From the NCBI RefSeq assembly GCF_015832195.1, contig NC_052021.1:2046001-2110000 (forward strand): a DNA stretch of 64,000 nt, in the 5' to 3' direction. The stretch's first letter is position 1, and each line of letters starts with the position of its first letter. A program made the position numbers and the translations under genes. Of the stretch, positions 23,129 through 36,259 are shown piece by piece. The notes beneath the pieces are model-generated. The model saw nothing but the letters and a program-made list of their open reading frames with translations. It was not told the origin of the DNA and searched no databases. This DNA is from Motacilla alba alba. Taxonomy: Eukaryota > Chordata > Aves > Passeriformes > Motacillidae.

Positions 23129-24861
23129 GTGAGTCAGCTCCTTGTAGCCTGTAGCACCCCCAAACTGTCCTCTTCTAGGGCCAGCCCAAGCTCCCCTGTC
23201 ACAGTCATGGCCACTGCAGCCAGCTTTGGGCTTCCCCACCCCTGGGCTGCCCCATCTTCCGTGTCAGTGCGAGTATATTTCCCAAATTCCTTCCAGGCCA
23301 GTCAGACTCCAAAGATGCTGCATTTCTTGTTTATGACAATTTACTAACAGCGTAAGAGCCAGTGGGCACATGCAGGGCTTCCTTCAAGGCTTCCTGGATT
23401 TTAACTATTGACTTTCTCCCCCTCTGGCAACTCTGCTTGCCCCAACCAACCTGCAGCTCCCCTCTACCTCCCAGGTTAGCTTGATCCCTGGTGCAGGTGG
23501 GAGCAAGGAATAAAAGTGGCATGGCATGCTCCTATTTCTGACGTGGTGGGACCTCTTCCTGCTGAGGAAAGCTGATGGTCTGTGGGACACCATCTCGCAG
23601 ACCGTTTGCTGTGCAGTGAGTTGAGATTTGTGCCCACAGAGACGTGCTGGTTTACAAAGCAATCCAACTGCTGGCCCCTGTTTTGAAGTGTTTGGCGTTT
23701 CAGTGTTAGTGTATTTTCCCCAGAGCCATGAGTAACTCCCACCTGGGAGAGCAGGGAAATGGAGATGTTTGGGATTTGTGAATAATTGAATAACAATATG
23801 TAGAAATTAAGAAAGGTATGGGTATTTACCTGACAAGGAAGATCATCTATGCAGTACCATACCAGACCCATTTGCTCCTCTTCATAATAGAGAGAAAAAC
23901 ACAACAAGGAAGGGGAAAGTAGGATAGAGATTCTTCATCCTTGTGTTCACTGTTTGCTCATTGGAGCCAACCAACATCCAACAGACCAGAATTTCCCACC
24001 TGAAGCCATTCTGCTTTTTTCTCTGTATATCCTTGCATTTGTTTCTGGCCAAAGTTTTCATAAAGGGACAGCAGATAGATACAAACAAACAATGGGAAAA
24101 AAATCACTCCTAATTGCCCCTGCTGCCTCAAAGGCCTCCCTGAGAACCCTAAGTCTGTGGCAGTCCATAGCTTTGTTTTTCAGAGTGCTTTGCTTTCTTG
24201 CAGGCTGCTGGGTTTATGGGATGCTCTGTCCCAAAGCTCCTCAGCCCTGGGCACTTCTGGAGCTGCCTCTCAGGAATACATCATGTTTCCAAAGAGAGTG
24301 ACTTGTCCTGCCCATCACACTCTGTGGGTGGCTAGGAGTTGGAGAGGCAGCTGTTTCCTTTTCCAGCAAGCACTTTGCTTTGTTTTCATCCACATCTCAA
24401 CTGAGTTTGAGAAGTACACAAGCAAGGCATTTCTGGAGGCAACCCAATGAGCTGCCTGCAGCTCCCATTTCCCTGGAGCCCAGGACATCCCTCTTTTTCT
24501 TTCTTCTGCAGGACACAACCCTCCTGGAACTTGCAGGAAGGAAACAGAAAGGGTTTCAGGCCATCTTTCACACTTGCAATGGAGCAGAACCTCTGTTTTG
24601 CCAGAAAGTGTTTTATGTGTTTATACTTCTCCTTGCTGTGCAGCTTCCATTTTCTGGCACATTGAGCAGCTCTCAAGAACATCTTTTTTCCCAAAGTGTC
24701 AGGCAGGAGCTGGGGGAGGCAGAACAGCAGCTGCCCCATAAGCCCTGAAGATCTTACACCTAAGCCACCGACATTTAACCCCAGTCTTGACGGGAATATA
24801 GTTGACTTTGTGTTTTCCTCTCCTATTCTCACCCCCTTTCCTCTGCTTTGTCTCTCTGCAG

Positions 24862-24912
24862 GGTGCTCCAGGAGAAGCTGGCATGTCCATCATCGGTCCC
24901 CGCGGTCCACCC
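24862..24912 (+). CDS. COL13A1: COL13A1 COL1 exon, 51 nt with a Gly-X-Y interruption
   Basis: Encodes GAPGEAGMSIIGPRGPP. The run G-M-S-I-I-G breaks the triplet register by two residues, an interruption also present in the mammalian chain (G-L-S-I-I-G). Such breaks give a bend or local flexibility in the helix. Acceptor CTCTGCAG, donor GTAAGT. Confidence 0.95.
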
Positions 24913-27900
24913 GTAAGTGGCTTTTCTCTCTATTTTTGCCTGATGCAGGATGTGGGCAAGTTACTGGGAAAGGCTTAGGAGGGGCATTAAGACTCAGCAT
25001 CAGCTGGAAAGAGCAAAAACCCTGTATAATGTGGTTCCCATGCTGAGCCAGCCTTGGTTTTATACTGCTATTATATACTATATATAATGAAATTATAGCT
25101 CATATTCCAGAACAAATGAGGAAGCCTTCCCTTGGCAAGGAAACCAGAGTCCTGCATTTCAAAGGAAGAAGTGTATTTCCTTTGTGCAGCAGGGCTGCTA
25201 TCACTTTTGGAGAAAATTTGCCCTTTGCCTGGCTAATTTCAGCCTTTGGTTTAATCAGCAGGGAATAAGCCCCCTGATTTTATTGATGGGTGGGATCAGA
25301 GCTTAGCCAGTGACTGGGGAGCTTACAAAGACAAAGGGCAGTTCAGAGGTCTTCGTCATGTACCCAAAGTCTTGGAAGCTCTTTGTCAGCATGGTTACCA
25401 CTTCTCTGGCTGAGAAAAGGCAGGATTTTGCACCCTCTTCCAGTAAAAGTGTCTCTACAAGGTGCAACGAGTCAGGCAGACAAAACTTTTTGCAAGGGCA
25501 GGGTCATAAAAAAAGACCAAGATGAAGGGTTGGAGTGTTTACGTGTCCTAAATGCTGGATGCTTCTTGCACTGTGGTTCAGCCATCAAGCCTCTGCTTTT
25601 GTGCGGGTGCAGCCAGACCTCTCCACTCCATCCCTGCACAGCCTCCACCGGAGATTTCCACGAACAAAGACCTGGAGATTCAATTTGTTCCCTCCCAGTG
25701 GGCACTTCCGATTTTGATTAACCTGTGAAGAGCACCGTCCTTGACCTGCAGAGAGGATGGGCTGCTGGCAACCTTTGTTTCACAGCCGAGGTCAAGTGAG
25801 AGAGACCCAGGCAGTGCGAACACTTGGCTACATCTGGCTTTCCAATTAACTTCCCAAAAGCCCCATGACAAGTGTTTCTAATAAAAACCAGCTTTGCCGG
25901 TCCCAGGCCCACCTGCCGGGGATGCTGGAGTTTGAGAAGCGACAGAACCAAAGCCCAGGACCCAAAGGGGTCTCCCCAAGGGTTTTATGCCTAGCAGATG
26001 GTGCCTGGCCACGTGTCCAGGCAAGGAAGAGGGGCTGGCAAGTTTCTCCAGCCAAGGTCTGAGCAAGACCACCCTGCTCCACAAACAGTAGATTTTGGAG
26101 GGTGAGTGCCCCGTTGCTTTTGCTGTTTCTCACAAGCTCTGGCCCTCAGCCTTCTGAACAGGGTAATTATAGTAATCAGAGAGAAAAGCTATCAGTTGCT
26201 GTCCATGTAGGTCCTGCAAAGTTTTCTTGAAGGACGTGTGCCTGGGCTGCGGGACAATTTTGTCTGCTTTGGTGCTGCTGCCTTTGCTGCTGTTTGAGAA
26301 AGTGCAGAACACGTTGCATCTTTAAAGCAGCAGAAAAATTAAGTGGCAAATGGTATCTAAAATGGGGGTTTGCCTACACCAATCAAAGCCCTGAGGTGCC
26401 AGGACCGGCCCAACTCCACACTTTCCCCCTGCAAAGCCTACTGTGAAGATGATCCAGTTTCCTGGGGAGCTGGTGATAGGTCAAAAGGATGGCTGAGCAC
26501 TGAAGACAAACACGGAAACGCTGGCCAAGGGGCCACTCGGGGAGATGTGGGATGACAAATAGTTTCCAGATTTTTGTTTGGAGGTTAAAGTTTTTGCCGG
26601 AGCTCAGAGCTGCTTAACTCCTGGCCAGAGAGGGACAGTGCGCCGATAGTGGCAGAAACAGACGGTCTCCATGATTTGGCAGCTCCCAGGATTACATACT
26701 TCATACAATCAACATTTTAAAAAGGAGACAAGGAAAACCAGCCACCCAACAAAAACAGTCTCTTGGAATCGCTTGCTGCTGAACTGTTGTCTTGGCGTGA
26801 TACAGTGCAAATCATTCTGCTGTCCTCCAAGGAGAAAGAAGCAGCAGTCTGCAGTCTACAGAGGAAGCCAAATTGCACCATTTCCAGGTTTTCTCCCTAA
26901 TTCTTTTTTTAGCACTTTTTGTCAGGGAGGTGTCCAACAGGGAACCAGAATTCTGGCTAGGCTCTTCTTGCTTCTTGCCTTTTCAGAAGCCAGTGGTGTA
27001 CAGATCCTTTAATTTATAGCCTATCTTCCCTCCTGGTCACTGGCCAACAGGGCCAGGTGGTTTTGTGTGTATATTGCAAGGCAAAGCTGACCAAGTTCAA
27101 CTTTGGAGAGCTAAAGAAATAGTGCAATTGTGATTAGGTCCTGCTAGCATTGCGTAGCAAACCAGAACTCTTCAGTGCAATGTGAGGGATTCTGTGGTGG
27201 GGGCATCCCTCAAACCCTGCAAAGAGGCTGTTGGGGGCAATCCTCTGCAGGGGTAAACGCTCACTGAGTCTCTCTGCAGACAGAGGGTGCCTGGAGATGT
27301 TACCTGAAGGTGAAGGTTTTCCATATAGTGCAACTCTGAGGTCTCCCAATCAGGATTGTTGTTGGTTCACTGTGGCAAACCTCAGCCTCACAGCCCAGGA
27401 GCCCCATCTCCTCCTCGCCCTTCCCTTCCCTCAGGACCACATGGGATCACTCTAGTTAAGGCAAAGATGCGCTCTGTTTGTCCCCAGCTCTATCCTAGGA
27501 AACTCCTGTGGGGCTCCAGCAGTCCAGTCATGGTAGCTCAAATTGCTGAAGAAAGCAGTTTCCCCCCCAAAATGAGAGAACACATAAGGAAGCTGGGCAT
27601 TTTGGCACCACAGCCCAGATTTCAGGGTAGGCAGGATGCCACAGTGGTCAGCTGATGAGCGTGGCACAGGATTTACCTCATCCGGCTGTTTCTGTCTACA
27701 TGAGAGTGCTTCAAGATCTGCTGAAGTCTGGGCCAGATGGACCATATGCTTCCTGACCTTTTTTTTTTTGGGAAACAGATTGAAAAATCCTTAAATGAAG
27801 TGGTATCTTTCCTGAATACCAACAAAGCTATGGTAACTGTGACCTCAGATGTCACAAGGCCCAAAAATTGAAGAACTACAAAAAATTTAGCAGCCAGGAC

Positions 27901-28630
27901 ATTTTCTCTTTTTTTGGTGTTCTTAAGTAGGGGATGAAGAAGCTGCCAAACACATCCCAAGCCAGTGTTTGCTCTATCTGATCCCAAACTGGTAGCCATA
28001 GGAAGGGGCAGGGGGAAAAGTCGTGGTGCTCCTGTTCCTCTCATCAAACAGCCTAACTCTCCTTTTTGTCTTAGCTCTCAGAGGATAAAAAAAAAAATAA
28101 ATTAAAAAAAAACAGAAGAGGAAAAAAATCGTCTCCATAATTATTTCTGAGGAAAAGGAATGAGCTGAGATATAAGATGAGGGGAGGAGGAGGAGAGGGA
28201 AGGTTGTATTTAGACACCAGTGGCCTGCAAGGCTTGTCTTGCACAGAACAGCACCCTGCATTAAACAGCTCAGGTTTATGGCAGCAAGGACTGCCATAAA
28301 ATGAGCTCAGCCTCTGGAATATACTCCAAAAGCCTAACATATGGGCTAGGGACACCCATTTAATTAATGTAGAAACTTCAAGGAAACTGCCTGCAATCCA
28401 AACTGGAGCTGCTCCAGCCTTTTCTTGGCCCTGTACAAATTGGAGTGGGGATGAGAGATTTCCCCTCTTTCCCAAGACACTTTCCCCTTGGAGGAGAATT
28501 GTGTATCTCTTCAGAGAGTTGTAGGATTATTGGTCAGAGGCTGGAGGAAGGGCTCTGTAGAGAGGACTTAGGATCCATCAAAATTCATTTCTGTTTGTCT
28601 AAACTGCTGTCTCTGTTTCATCCTTCCCAG
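24913..28630 (+). other. COL13A1: COL1 intron (3718 nt)
   Basis: No exon seen. It contains a short TA-rich microsatellite (about 25061-25088), a run of T near 27760-27770 and an A-rich stretch at about 28085-28127. Antisense frames here show no recognisable protein. Confidence 0.8.
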
Positions 28631-28666
28631 GGACAGCCTGGAACAAGAGGTTTTCCTGGATTCCCG
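28631..28666 (+). CDS. COL13A1: COL13A1 COL1 exon, 36 nt (GQPGTRGFPGFP)
   Basis: GQPGTRGFPGFP is identical to the human segment as I recall it. It is phase 0/0, with acceptor TTCCCAG and donor GTAAGT. It forms part of the helix just C-terminal to the S-I-I interruption. A 1477-nt intron follows; it holds a poly(A)-type run at about 28853-28864. Confidence 0.95.
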
Positions 28667-30143
28667 GTAAGTGTAACTCCTAATTTATGAGGTACGGATG
28701 TGTGATACTACTAGGAAGCCTCATAAGTGCTTGCTGTATCTCATCATTTCTTCCTGAAACCAATGACCTGATCTGATATCACTGGAAAAAGCAATTTTTT
28801 CTTCATTTGTTTTTCTGCTACTTTTTTCTTCTTTTAAATGATACATAGGGAGAAAAAAAAAAAACCCTACCAAACCAAACCACACAACTCTGAAAGGAAA
28901 TTAATTTTAAAAAATCCCCAAGTGTTAAAATAACATAGTTAAAGCCAGATCTGTTCAGTGAAAGAGAACCATCTTAAGAAATACCCCTATCCCAAACAAA
29001 GAAAATAACCCCTAGGTAGGGGAAATTCCAGCTTTAATTGAGCTTTTAGATGATATTCCAATAGCAGCAAGTGCCTGGGATCCAAAAACGGCCCTGCCTG
29101 TTGAGGGTCAGCTGGGGACTGTGCTAGGCTGAACACCCTGGTCATGCCAGAGGGAGAGGACATGAGGGGGAATTCTTCCCCAGCACAGTTGCAAGGGAAC
29201 AGAGATAATGCCCAGGAGAGGACAAAGCAAATTTCACTTCAATCCTAACAGTTGCTGGCAGCACTCTGTGAAGTGCCGAGGCTGCTGAAGAGCTCCAACA
29301 GTTGCTATTTATTCATATGCATTTATTCTGGACAGCTAGGAAGCCTGGGGCAAACACAAACACCCTGCACATCCCTGCTCCCGCCAGGCAGCTCAGCTGC
29401 TCCTCCAGGACACTGGGCGTGCCAGAGCAGGTCTGCAGGGGGGACTCTCACTCCTGGAAGATGGGAGGAATTGGCAGCCTCCCCCTGTCTGCCCGGGCTC
29501 CCCCGCTCTGCCCGTTGTGACAGGGGGGCTGTGAGCTGCCCCTGGGCTGAGGAGAAGCAGATCTCCCCAGGCCCTTGTGGTCTTTGGCTTTTGGAGGAGC
29601 AGAAAACAAATTGGCCCAGCTCATGAGAAAGTGCTGGGTGGGACAGCTCTGTGGAGCCTGTTTCTCATCAAACAGTACCTTCAGCGTGTGCTGAGCTGCA
29701 TGTCACCTCTTCCCTCAGACACTTCCCTGTGACATCTATCACTTGCAAAAATTTCTCTTCCCCCAAAGGCGAGTGCCCTTTTAAATCAAAGTCTTGAGAA
29801 AACTGCTGATACTCAACAAGTTTAGCGAACACTGTAAAATGTTACATTCTGAGATTTTTTTTGCAAATTGCCTATGAGTCCTTCCTTGCTTCTGTTCCTG
29901 TGTCCAGCATTGCTGCTGAAATGTGCTGACAGTGAGCAGGTCCCTGCTGAAGCAGTTTGAAATCTGGGCTGGTTCTCAGCAAGTCAGGGATCTGCCAGGA
30001 CTGGACAGGAGGGCAGGGAGTTGGCCTCACGTCACCCCAGCCCATGCAGTCTTGTGGCACATAGTGCTTCCTGGGGCAGATGGACAAGATGGACTGACAC
30101 CCTGAAGAAAGCATTTCTCATCATTTTTCCTCTTTTATTTCAG

Positions 30144-30170
30144 GGCCCTATTGGCTTGGATGGCAAACCG
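30144..30170 (+). CDS. COL13A1: COL13A1 COL1 exon, 27 nt (GPIGLDGKP)
   Basis: GPIGLDGKP matches the mammalian chain residue for residue as remembered. It is phase 0/0, with acceptor TTTCAG and donor GTAAGC. It is the first of five consecutive 27-nt exons. An 805-nt intron follows with nothing recognisable. Confidence 0.95.
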
Positions 30171-30975
30171 GTAAGCAAAGAGCTCCTCTGCAGGCTTCTG
30201 CCCTGCCTCCTGCTGGGTCCCACTGGGCTGCAGCCTGTGTGTTACACCGTGTGTTTGAGGGGGACTGTGTTGCAATGTCATGCACATGCATGGATTAAAA
30301 GAAAATTAGGAGGTTGGCAGGCAGGAGGATGCCACAGATGCCTTGGGGGAGATGCAGGAGTCAGGAGATTAAGGAAGGCAAGAGTATGGCCTGCTCCTTT
30401 CTAGGTAGATCTATAAAATAGCAGTTCACAAGTGCAGCAGCCTGGCTGCTGCAGAGAAAGCCTTAGCAGGCACTCCCACCCAGAATCAGACAGGCAGAGC
30501 AGATCCCCGAGGTATCAGCCCTCTGCCTTAGCCAACAGCTTCCTGCTCTTTGCTGCCGTGCCAAAAAGAGCTGCAGTAGAGGAGGGAAGGATCCTAAAGA
30601 CCTCTGTGAGACCTCCACGCTGTCCTTAGAGATTTGCAGTAGAAACCCAAGTTCTTCCCATCCTTCAGAGCCGGGCACAAATGTGGCATGAAACCCAGAT
30701 GGGCATGAAACCCATAGGTTCATGTGGCAGCCATATAGCCAGACTCCCCACCACACTCCTCCAGTGCTGCAATGGAGAAGGAGCTGGTAGCTCATGCCTC
30801 TGGCTTTTAATTTCCTGTTTTTTTGCCATGAGGAACTTCACCCCCAAGGGAGATGTGGCAGCACCTTTCTTGTACTGCTCTGGCGACACACACTTCGCTG
30901 AGCAGAAGCTGTTAAATCAACATCATCTAGAGTCTGCAGTGGCCAAAGCTGATGTGTGTTTCCTTTCTTTTGCAG

Positions 30976-31002
30976 GGGCATCCTGGACAGAAGGGAGAGA
31001 TG
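30976..31002 (+). CDS. COL13A1: COL13A1 COL1 exon, 27 nt (GHPGQKGEM)
   Basis: GHPGQKGEM corresponds to mammalian GHPGPKGDM. Acceptor TTTTGCAG, donor GTAAAA (weaker, which may allow regulated use). A 1060-nt intron follows, containing a 13-C homopolymer at 31424-31436. Confidence 0.94.
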
Positions 31003-31423
31003 GTAAAAATACATGTGTTCGTCTGTGGGTGATGGGTTGGTTTGCAATGATGTTGGGCCTCAGCTGGAAACAAGCTCAGGGGCAGGGTAGCAATCTTACC
31101 TCAGCTGATGCACTAGCTGCATCCCTAATTCTGTAACTTCATAATAGCAGGGCTAGGATGCATGTCTGTAATTTTTGCATTATGGCTAGTGCATTTATCA
31201 TGTCACAGCAGCAACTCTCTAGTTACGCATGGGATGTGTTTTCCTTGCACTTAGCAATTATGTTCTTTAAATATATTCTGGGAGCTGACATTTTTTGTGG
31301 TTGGCCTCATAGGACAAGTAAAAGTTGATGGAAAGATTTCTGAAAACCCATCTGGCGGCTTTCAACTTATCTAACAACAACTAAAAAAAGCATATTTTTT
31401 GTATTAAATGTAGTTCCCCCATA

Positions 31424-31436
31424 CCCCCCCCCCCCC
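31424..31436. repeat. Poly-C homopolymer (13 C)
   Basis: Thirteen consecutive C preceded by CCCCCATA, in the intron before the 32063 exon. The count is liable to sequencing or assembly error. Confidence 0.9.
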
Positions 31437-32062
31437 ACCCTCTTGAAGCTCTGTTTCATATGTGCATCATACTAAAATGCTTTTGGTTGAAAATGATAGA
31501 CTGCACTTCATGGAAGCCCAAATGCTGTCTTGTTCCTCTTGACATCTCTGATGATGAAATCCCAAATATGAGTCTGTCAAGAGAGAGGCCCTGTAGTCAC
31601 CTTCGCTCACTGAAGTGTTGAATGTTTTCTTCTGCTAATTCTGTAGTTGTGTTTTTTGAGCCCGAGTGTCAGTATAGCCCTCTGGCAAGCACATGTTGAA
31701 GATCCCCCTCCCCACTCCCCTGTTGCACAATCCCAGCCCGGGCTTCAGTCCTGGCTGCTTCTGGTTCCATCCCAGAGCGTCGGCCGAGGAGACGCGCTGT
31801 CAGCCGAGGTCCTGGGAACAATAAGGGTGTGTTTTCCCAATGGTTTTTTTCCCCTTCTCCTTTTAATATTTCTCCCCCGTGGTGCAGCCAGAGCATGTGT
31901 GCATTTTCACTCCTCCATAGTAACAAAGGGAACCCAGATCTCTCTTGCGAATTTTCTTCACAGTTGTTTTTAAAAGCTCAGTTTTTCACCTACTCCATAC
32001 GTTGTCTTTTTGTCACTGTAAATGAAAAATCATCCCATGTTAAATTCTGTGTTTCTTTAAAG

Positions 32063-32089
32063 GGTGCTGCAGGTCCCAGGGGACAACCT
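32063..32089 (+). CDS. COL13A1: COL13A1 COL1 exon, 27 nt (GAAGPRGQP)
   Basis: GAAGPRGQP is three Gly-X-Y triplets, phase 0/0, donor GTAAGT and acceptor TTTAAAG. It sits at the place of mammalian GLTGPPGQP. Only 106 nt separate it from the next exon, the shortest intron in the window. Confidence 0.94.
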
Positions 32090-32195
32090 GTAAGTATCTC
32101 ATCCCTATCCCATCTCTTCCCCTAATCCCTTTCCCCTTGCATTCACTGAACTCCTTCATTTACTGAGGCCTTTTTGGATCACTTTTCTCTTGCAG

Positions 32196-32222
32196 GGACC
32201 CCCAGGACAAAAAGGAGAGAAG
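32196..32222 (+). CDS. COL13A1: COL13A1 COL1 exon, 27 nt (GPPGQKGEK), end of COL1
   Basis: GPPGQKGEK corresponds to mammalian GPQGQKGEK and closes the COL1 helix. Acceptor CTTGCAG, donor GTAATT. The next exon, after 279 nt, begins the non-collagenous NC2 region. Confidence 0.94.
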
Positions 32223-32501
32223 GTAATTTCAATAGGGACCTTGTTAAAAGTTAAAAGAGAGGAAGGGACTTGGTGGACTTGGTGCTGGTTGATCTGACTG
32301 TGAGTGAGGAGTACCCAGAGCAGAGGGCTCAAGGCATGGGGACAGGAGGCAGGGTGCTTATCAGGTGCAAATTGGTGTAGCTGCGCTGAGTTTGATAGAG
32401 TCACAATGATTTACACCTTCTGGATCTGACCCTGCGAGCCTATTTTGGTCGCCTCTGTTTGTGGTTTAAACTCTTTCCTTTTTAATCCCCTTCTTTCACA
32501 G

Positions 32502-32528
32502 GGTCAGTGTGCAGAGTACCCGCACAGG
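32502..32528 (+). CDS. COL13A1: COL13A1 NC2 exon 1, 27 nt (GQCAEYPHR)
   Basis: GQCAEYPHR leaves the triplet pattern after the first glycine and carries the only cysteine encoded in the exons of this window, a candidate for interchain disulphide bonding. The mammalian equivalent is GQCGEYPHR. Acceptor TTTCACAG, donor GTAAGT. Confidence 0.95.
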
Positions 32529-34533
32529 GTAAGTCATTAGCGTTATTATCCTCTGTCCCGTGCCTTCCTGCATGTTAATCCTCCTTCGTTTGAATGGCTT
32601 TTTGTTGGAGGCAGAGATCGTTCCATTAACAAGATGCGTCATCTGGGCCCCCGGGGCAGTGCTTGGCTGATTGATGTGTTTCGAAGAAAAGCAGCAGATA
32701 AGGTTTTCCAGGAGGGATGTTGGTTCTCCGGTCTGTCTGTTCCTGCCCACCAGAGCTGACCCCTGGATAGCTGCTGTCAGTTCTGCTTCCTGGAGACCCT
32801 CCTGTGCTTGGTGCTGGAGAGGGGAAGGTCCACATCCTCAGCCCAAAACCCAGTGAACCCTGAGGGTTCTGGAGGAGTAGAGGTCACCCATTCATGCCTT
32901 GAGCTGATGCCCTGGCTCCGTGCTGCTTGCACAGCCTCTGCTCTGGTTGCGCGGCCCGGAGCAGTGTGGGATCTGAAGACGTGGGGGAAACTCTACCATC
33001 ATTCCTCTCTTTTTCTTCTCCCTCATGCTGGTGCCATCCCTGCATAGAGACAAGGGGCAGGGTTATGCTCTGTGCCCAAGGGTAACCCTGCACTGCCTGG
33101 CCATGGTGCTCTGTCAGGTCCCCAGCGAGTTGGTCCCCATGCTGGTCCCCAAGCCTGGTGGAATATCTGCCTGCAAGGAAGAGGCTGAGTGGGAGGGTTG
33201 ATGCCAGCAACTGTTTAATGAAAGCCAGGATGTTGCCCCACCTGCCCCTTCGTCTTGGCCTGGCCAGCATGTGCTGCAGCCAAGAGAGAGCATCATGGGG
33301 TTTGAGGGGATTTAACCAGTTCTAAAAACAACCAGAGTGCTGAAAATCCACTGGAAATGCATTGGAACGACATCATATGAAGTGGCTGGAATTTGTAATC
33401 TGGGTGTACAGGGAGACAAGCTTAAGAGCTTTCTGTTTATTTTTGATGGGCCTCTGGATAATCAGCTGGGCTCTGGTCCCTGGCCCGGAGGGAGCAGGGT
33501 CGGAGCAGCAGAGCCACTGGGGAGAGAGCTGGGCTGGCAGCAAGGGAGAAGGGGGCTGTGGGTTAGTGCCAGTCCCCCGTGCAATAACAGCCGCTCAGCT
33601 GTGTTTATTTAGTGAGCCGGCTCACTAGATTGTTATGTTAAAAAGAAGCCAGCAACACTGGTCACCCGAGCAGTGTCCTGAGTTCCTGTTACAGCCCTTG
33701 GCTCTGACTGTCCCCTGTGCTCAAGGTGAAAAGCAGTGGCAGGACCCAAAGCAGCACTGGGAAGGGAGCTGGTGCATCCCTGGGGGCAGAGGCACACTGG
33801 TTTGGTGGGTCAGGGTTGTAGGGTGGCAGGTGAGCTGCAGGGCTGTGACAGCAGGAAAAGGGTGGGTGCAGAGCCTCACATCCTGGCAGTGTTTCCTTGC
33901 CTCTCATGGAGATACTTTTGGTCTCATGAGGCACCAAGCTCAACATTATAAAAAGCCCATGAGTTGTTCATGGCTGGGACACGCTCACGGGAAGGGTGAC
34001 TGTCCTCAGATCAACTCAAGGACAGGCTGTCCTGAACTGCAGGTTCAGGGAGCCAGAGGCACAGACCAGCCAGCAGAGGTGCAGTGCTCTTTCTTCCTCC
34101 CTGAATGAAAATTAGGATGGGCCTTGTTGCAAAAATGTGACGCCGCTGACCGAATTGCAGTTTATTCTTGCTTTTCTGTTTGATAAGGTTCTTTGTCAGA
34201 TGTTCTGGGTGAGAAAATGAAAACCAACATCCTGACAAACCAGAGATGTTATTTCAGTTTTGTTTCATATTTGTTTTCTTAGGAAGGAAATACAAGGTTA
34301 GGATATGTGCCTTGGCTCTTGTTGTAGTTTCCTATTTTTTTGTCTGCATGAGTCTGTGTGGCCTGCACTGCTGTGAGGGATGAGCCCATGCACTGGTGCT
34401 GCCCGTTCAGGGTGAGAGCTGCTGCCAAGTGCCACTCAGGGAAACGGGGGGACCAGCCATGCTGCGTTGGCTCTCAGAAATGCTGTTTGTCCAACTGACC
34501 CTGTTTGTCTCGTGTGTGTTCCCTGTTCCCCAG
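32529..34533 (+). other. COL13A1: NC2 intron 1 (2005 nt)
   Basis: No exon or interspersed repeat recognised. GC-rich unique sequence near 33480-33600, otherwise unremarkable. Confidence 0.75.
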
Positions 34534-34590
34534 GAGTACCTAAGTACCACACTTGCAGCCCTGCGCTCTAACCAGATCCTTACGCTGAAG
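34534..34590 (+). CDS. COL13A1: COL13A1 NC2 exon 2, 57 nt, leucine-rich
   Basis: EYLSTTLAALRSNQILTLK is a non-collagenous, helix-prone segment with spaced Leu/Ile residues (coiled-coil character), part of NC2 between COL1 and COL2. Mammals have a homologous block ending in an A-L-K or T-L-K type sequence. The donor GTTTGT is suboptimal, so use of the exon could be regulated. The acceptor CCCCAG is strong. A 1669-nt intron follows with nothing recognised. Confidence 0.93.
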
Positions 34591-36259
34591 GTTTGTGGGT
34601 AGCACTCTGAGGGGACCCAGTTCTGATGCAAAGGCTCGAGGCCGCAGATCCAATATTGCACGCTGCCTTCTGAAAAAACTTCCCGTTGCAACACGGAGGG
34701 GGCAGGGCAGGAGCTGGGTGGAAGTGCCTTCAGATTTCTTCTCACCTGAATCCATTGCAGGGTCTCGTCTTGCCTGTTTTCAGGACTGGTTCTCTCCATT
34801 TTGCTCCTTATCCCTTCCAGCATCCTCCCTCAACTTCCCTGTAAGCTGTGTGATATTTCAGATACCCTTCAGCACTTAAGCAGCCAGGCAAAGCCAGCTT
34901 TGCTGGCTCTCCTGAGCTAAGGGGCCTCCTGTACTGTGTTTTAGAAAGGGGAGGTTTGCCTTTGGGTAAAATCAGCCCAGCTGAATTTCCAGCAGCGCTG
35001 CTTTTGGAGCGATAGCTTGTGGCTGTCTGGATCAGAGCATTTGAACACAACCACCTAATCACGATGCTGCAAAATTGGGTTACTGCTTCTCTTTGCAACA
35101 GGACTGGATCCTTGCTTTCACTGCACTCATGAAGTACGATGTTTAAAGGGAATAAACTGTGCTCCTTGGAAGTGTATGGTTTCTGTGGTGGGACGCCTGT
35201 GGGCACACCTCTGGGGTCTGAGTGCACAGCTCACGTGGGGAAATGTCACACGTGGGCACGTTTTTATGCCCAAGCACAGAAAGGCTCTCTCGCTTCTCCC
35301 TGTGTAAATCAAGAGCGGCTTCAATGGAAAACTGATAGGAACAGGAAAGTGGATCAGGCCAGAGCAGCATTCCTGGGCCTGGAGCCGACATGGTGGGTGC
35401 CAGGGTGACAGCAGTGTGCATGCAAGTGGAAACTGGATACGGCAAAAGGATGAACAAATGCTCCTGAGCTTTAGTGCATTTGATTTCTGTGTGTCCGGGT
35501 CAGCTTTGTGCCCTAAGGCAGCATTCCTGGCTATAAGCAGTCAGAAGGAGATGATACTGTTGAGCAAGGAAAAACAAAGCACAGGCTGCCAAGGCAATGC
35601 CCTGCTTAGGTGTCCAGCTCCAAGGCCTGGTCTTGTCCCTTGGCCATGGTGGTTGTGTCTGCCACGTTAAGTGAACCAGGCCAGGACCTCTGTGCTGACC
35701 CCAGCTAGCCTTTCTCTGCTCCCTTCCACACCTGGAGGAAGGGCGAGACCTGGAGATACACTGGGTTTCCTGTAAGAGAGCTGGAAAACTGCACTTGGAA
35801 AACTTGGAGAAAATTGTAATTCTGATAGATGCCCCAAACCTGATGGTGATTAGAAGTTAAGAGAAACAGTCCCGTCACTGGGCACCCTAGCAGAGCCAGC
35901 CAGGGATGTCTCGCAGCGTGCACTTCTTAAGGAGATCAGCAGAGCTGCGTCAGAAATCCCCTGGCTAAGTTCTGTTTCTGAGCAGAGGGAGCTGTGAAGG
36001 CTCTGTGCAGTGGGGCACTGGGATGGGGAGTGGGCACCCCATCCCTGCCAGGCTGGCCCCTGGTGGGTGCCCCTGTGGGCAGCACGGAGGAGCTCAGAGG
36101 TCTGCCAGCAGGTACCTGCCCCGCGCCGCTCTCCCGCCGGGCTTCATTTTCATGGCAATCTCTCTGTTCCCCTCTTCTCTGGTCTCTCCCCTGGCTGCTC
36201 TCTCTCGGTGCCCTAATGGCCTCCTTTGCCCTGCGACCTTCTGGTTTGATCTTCTTCAG

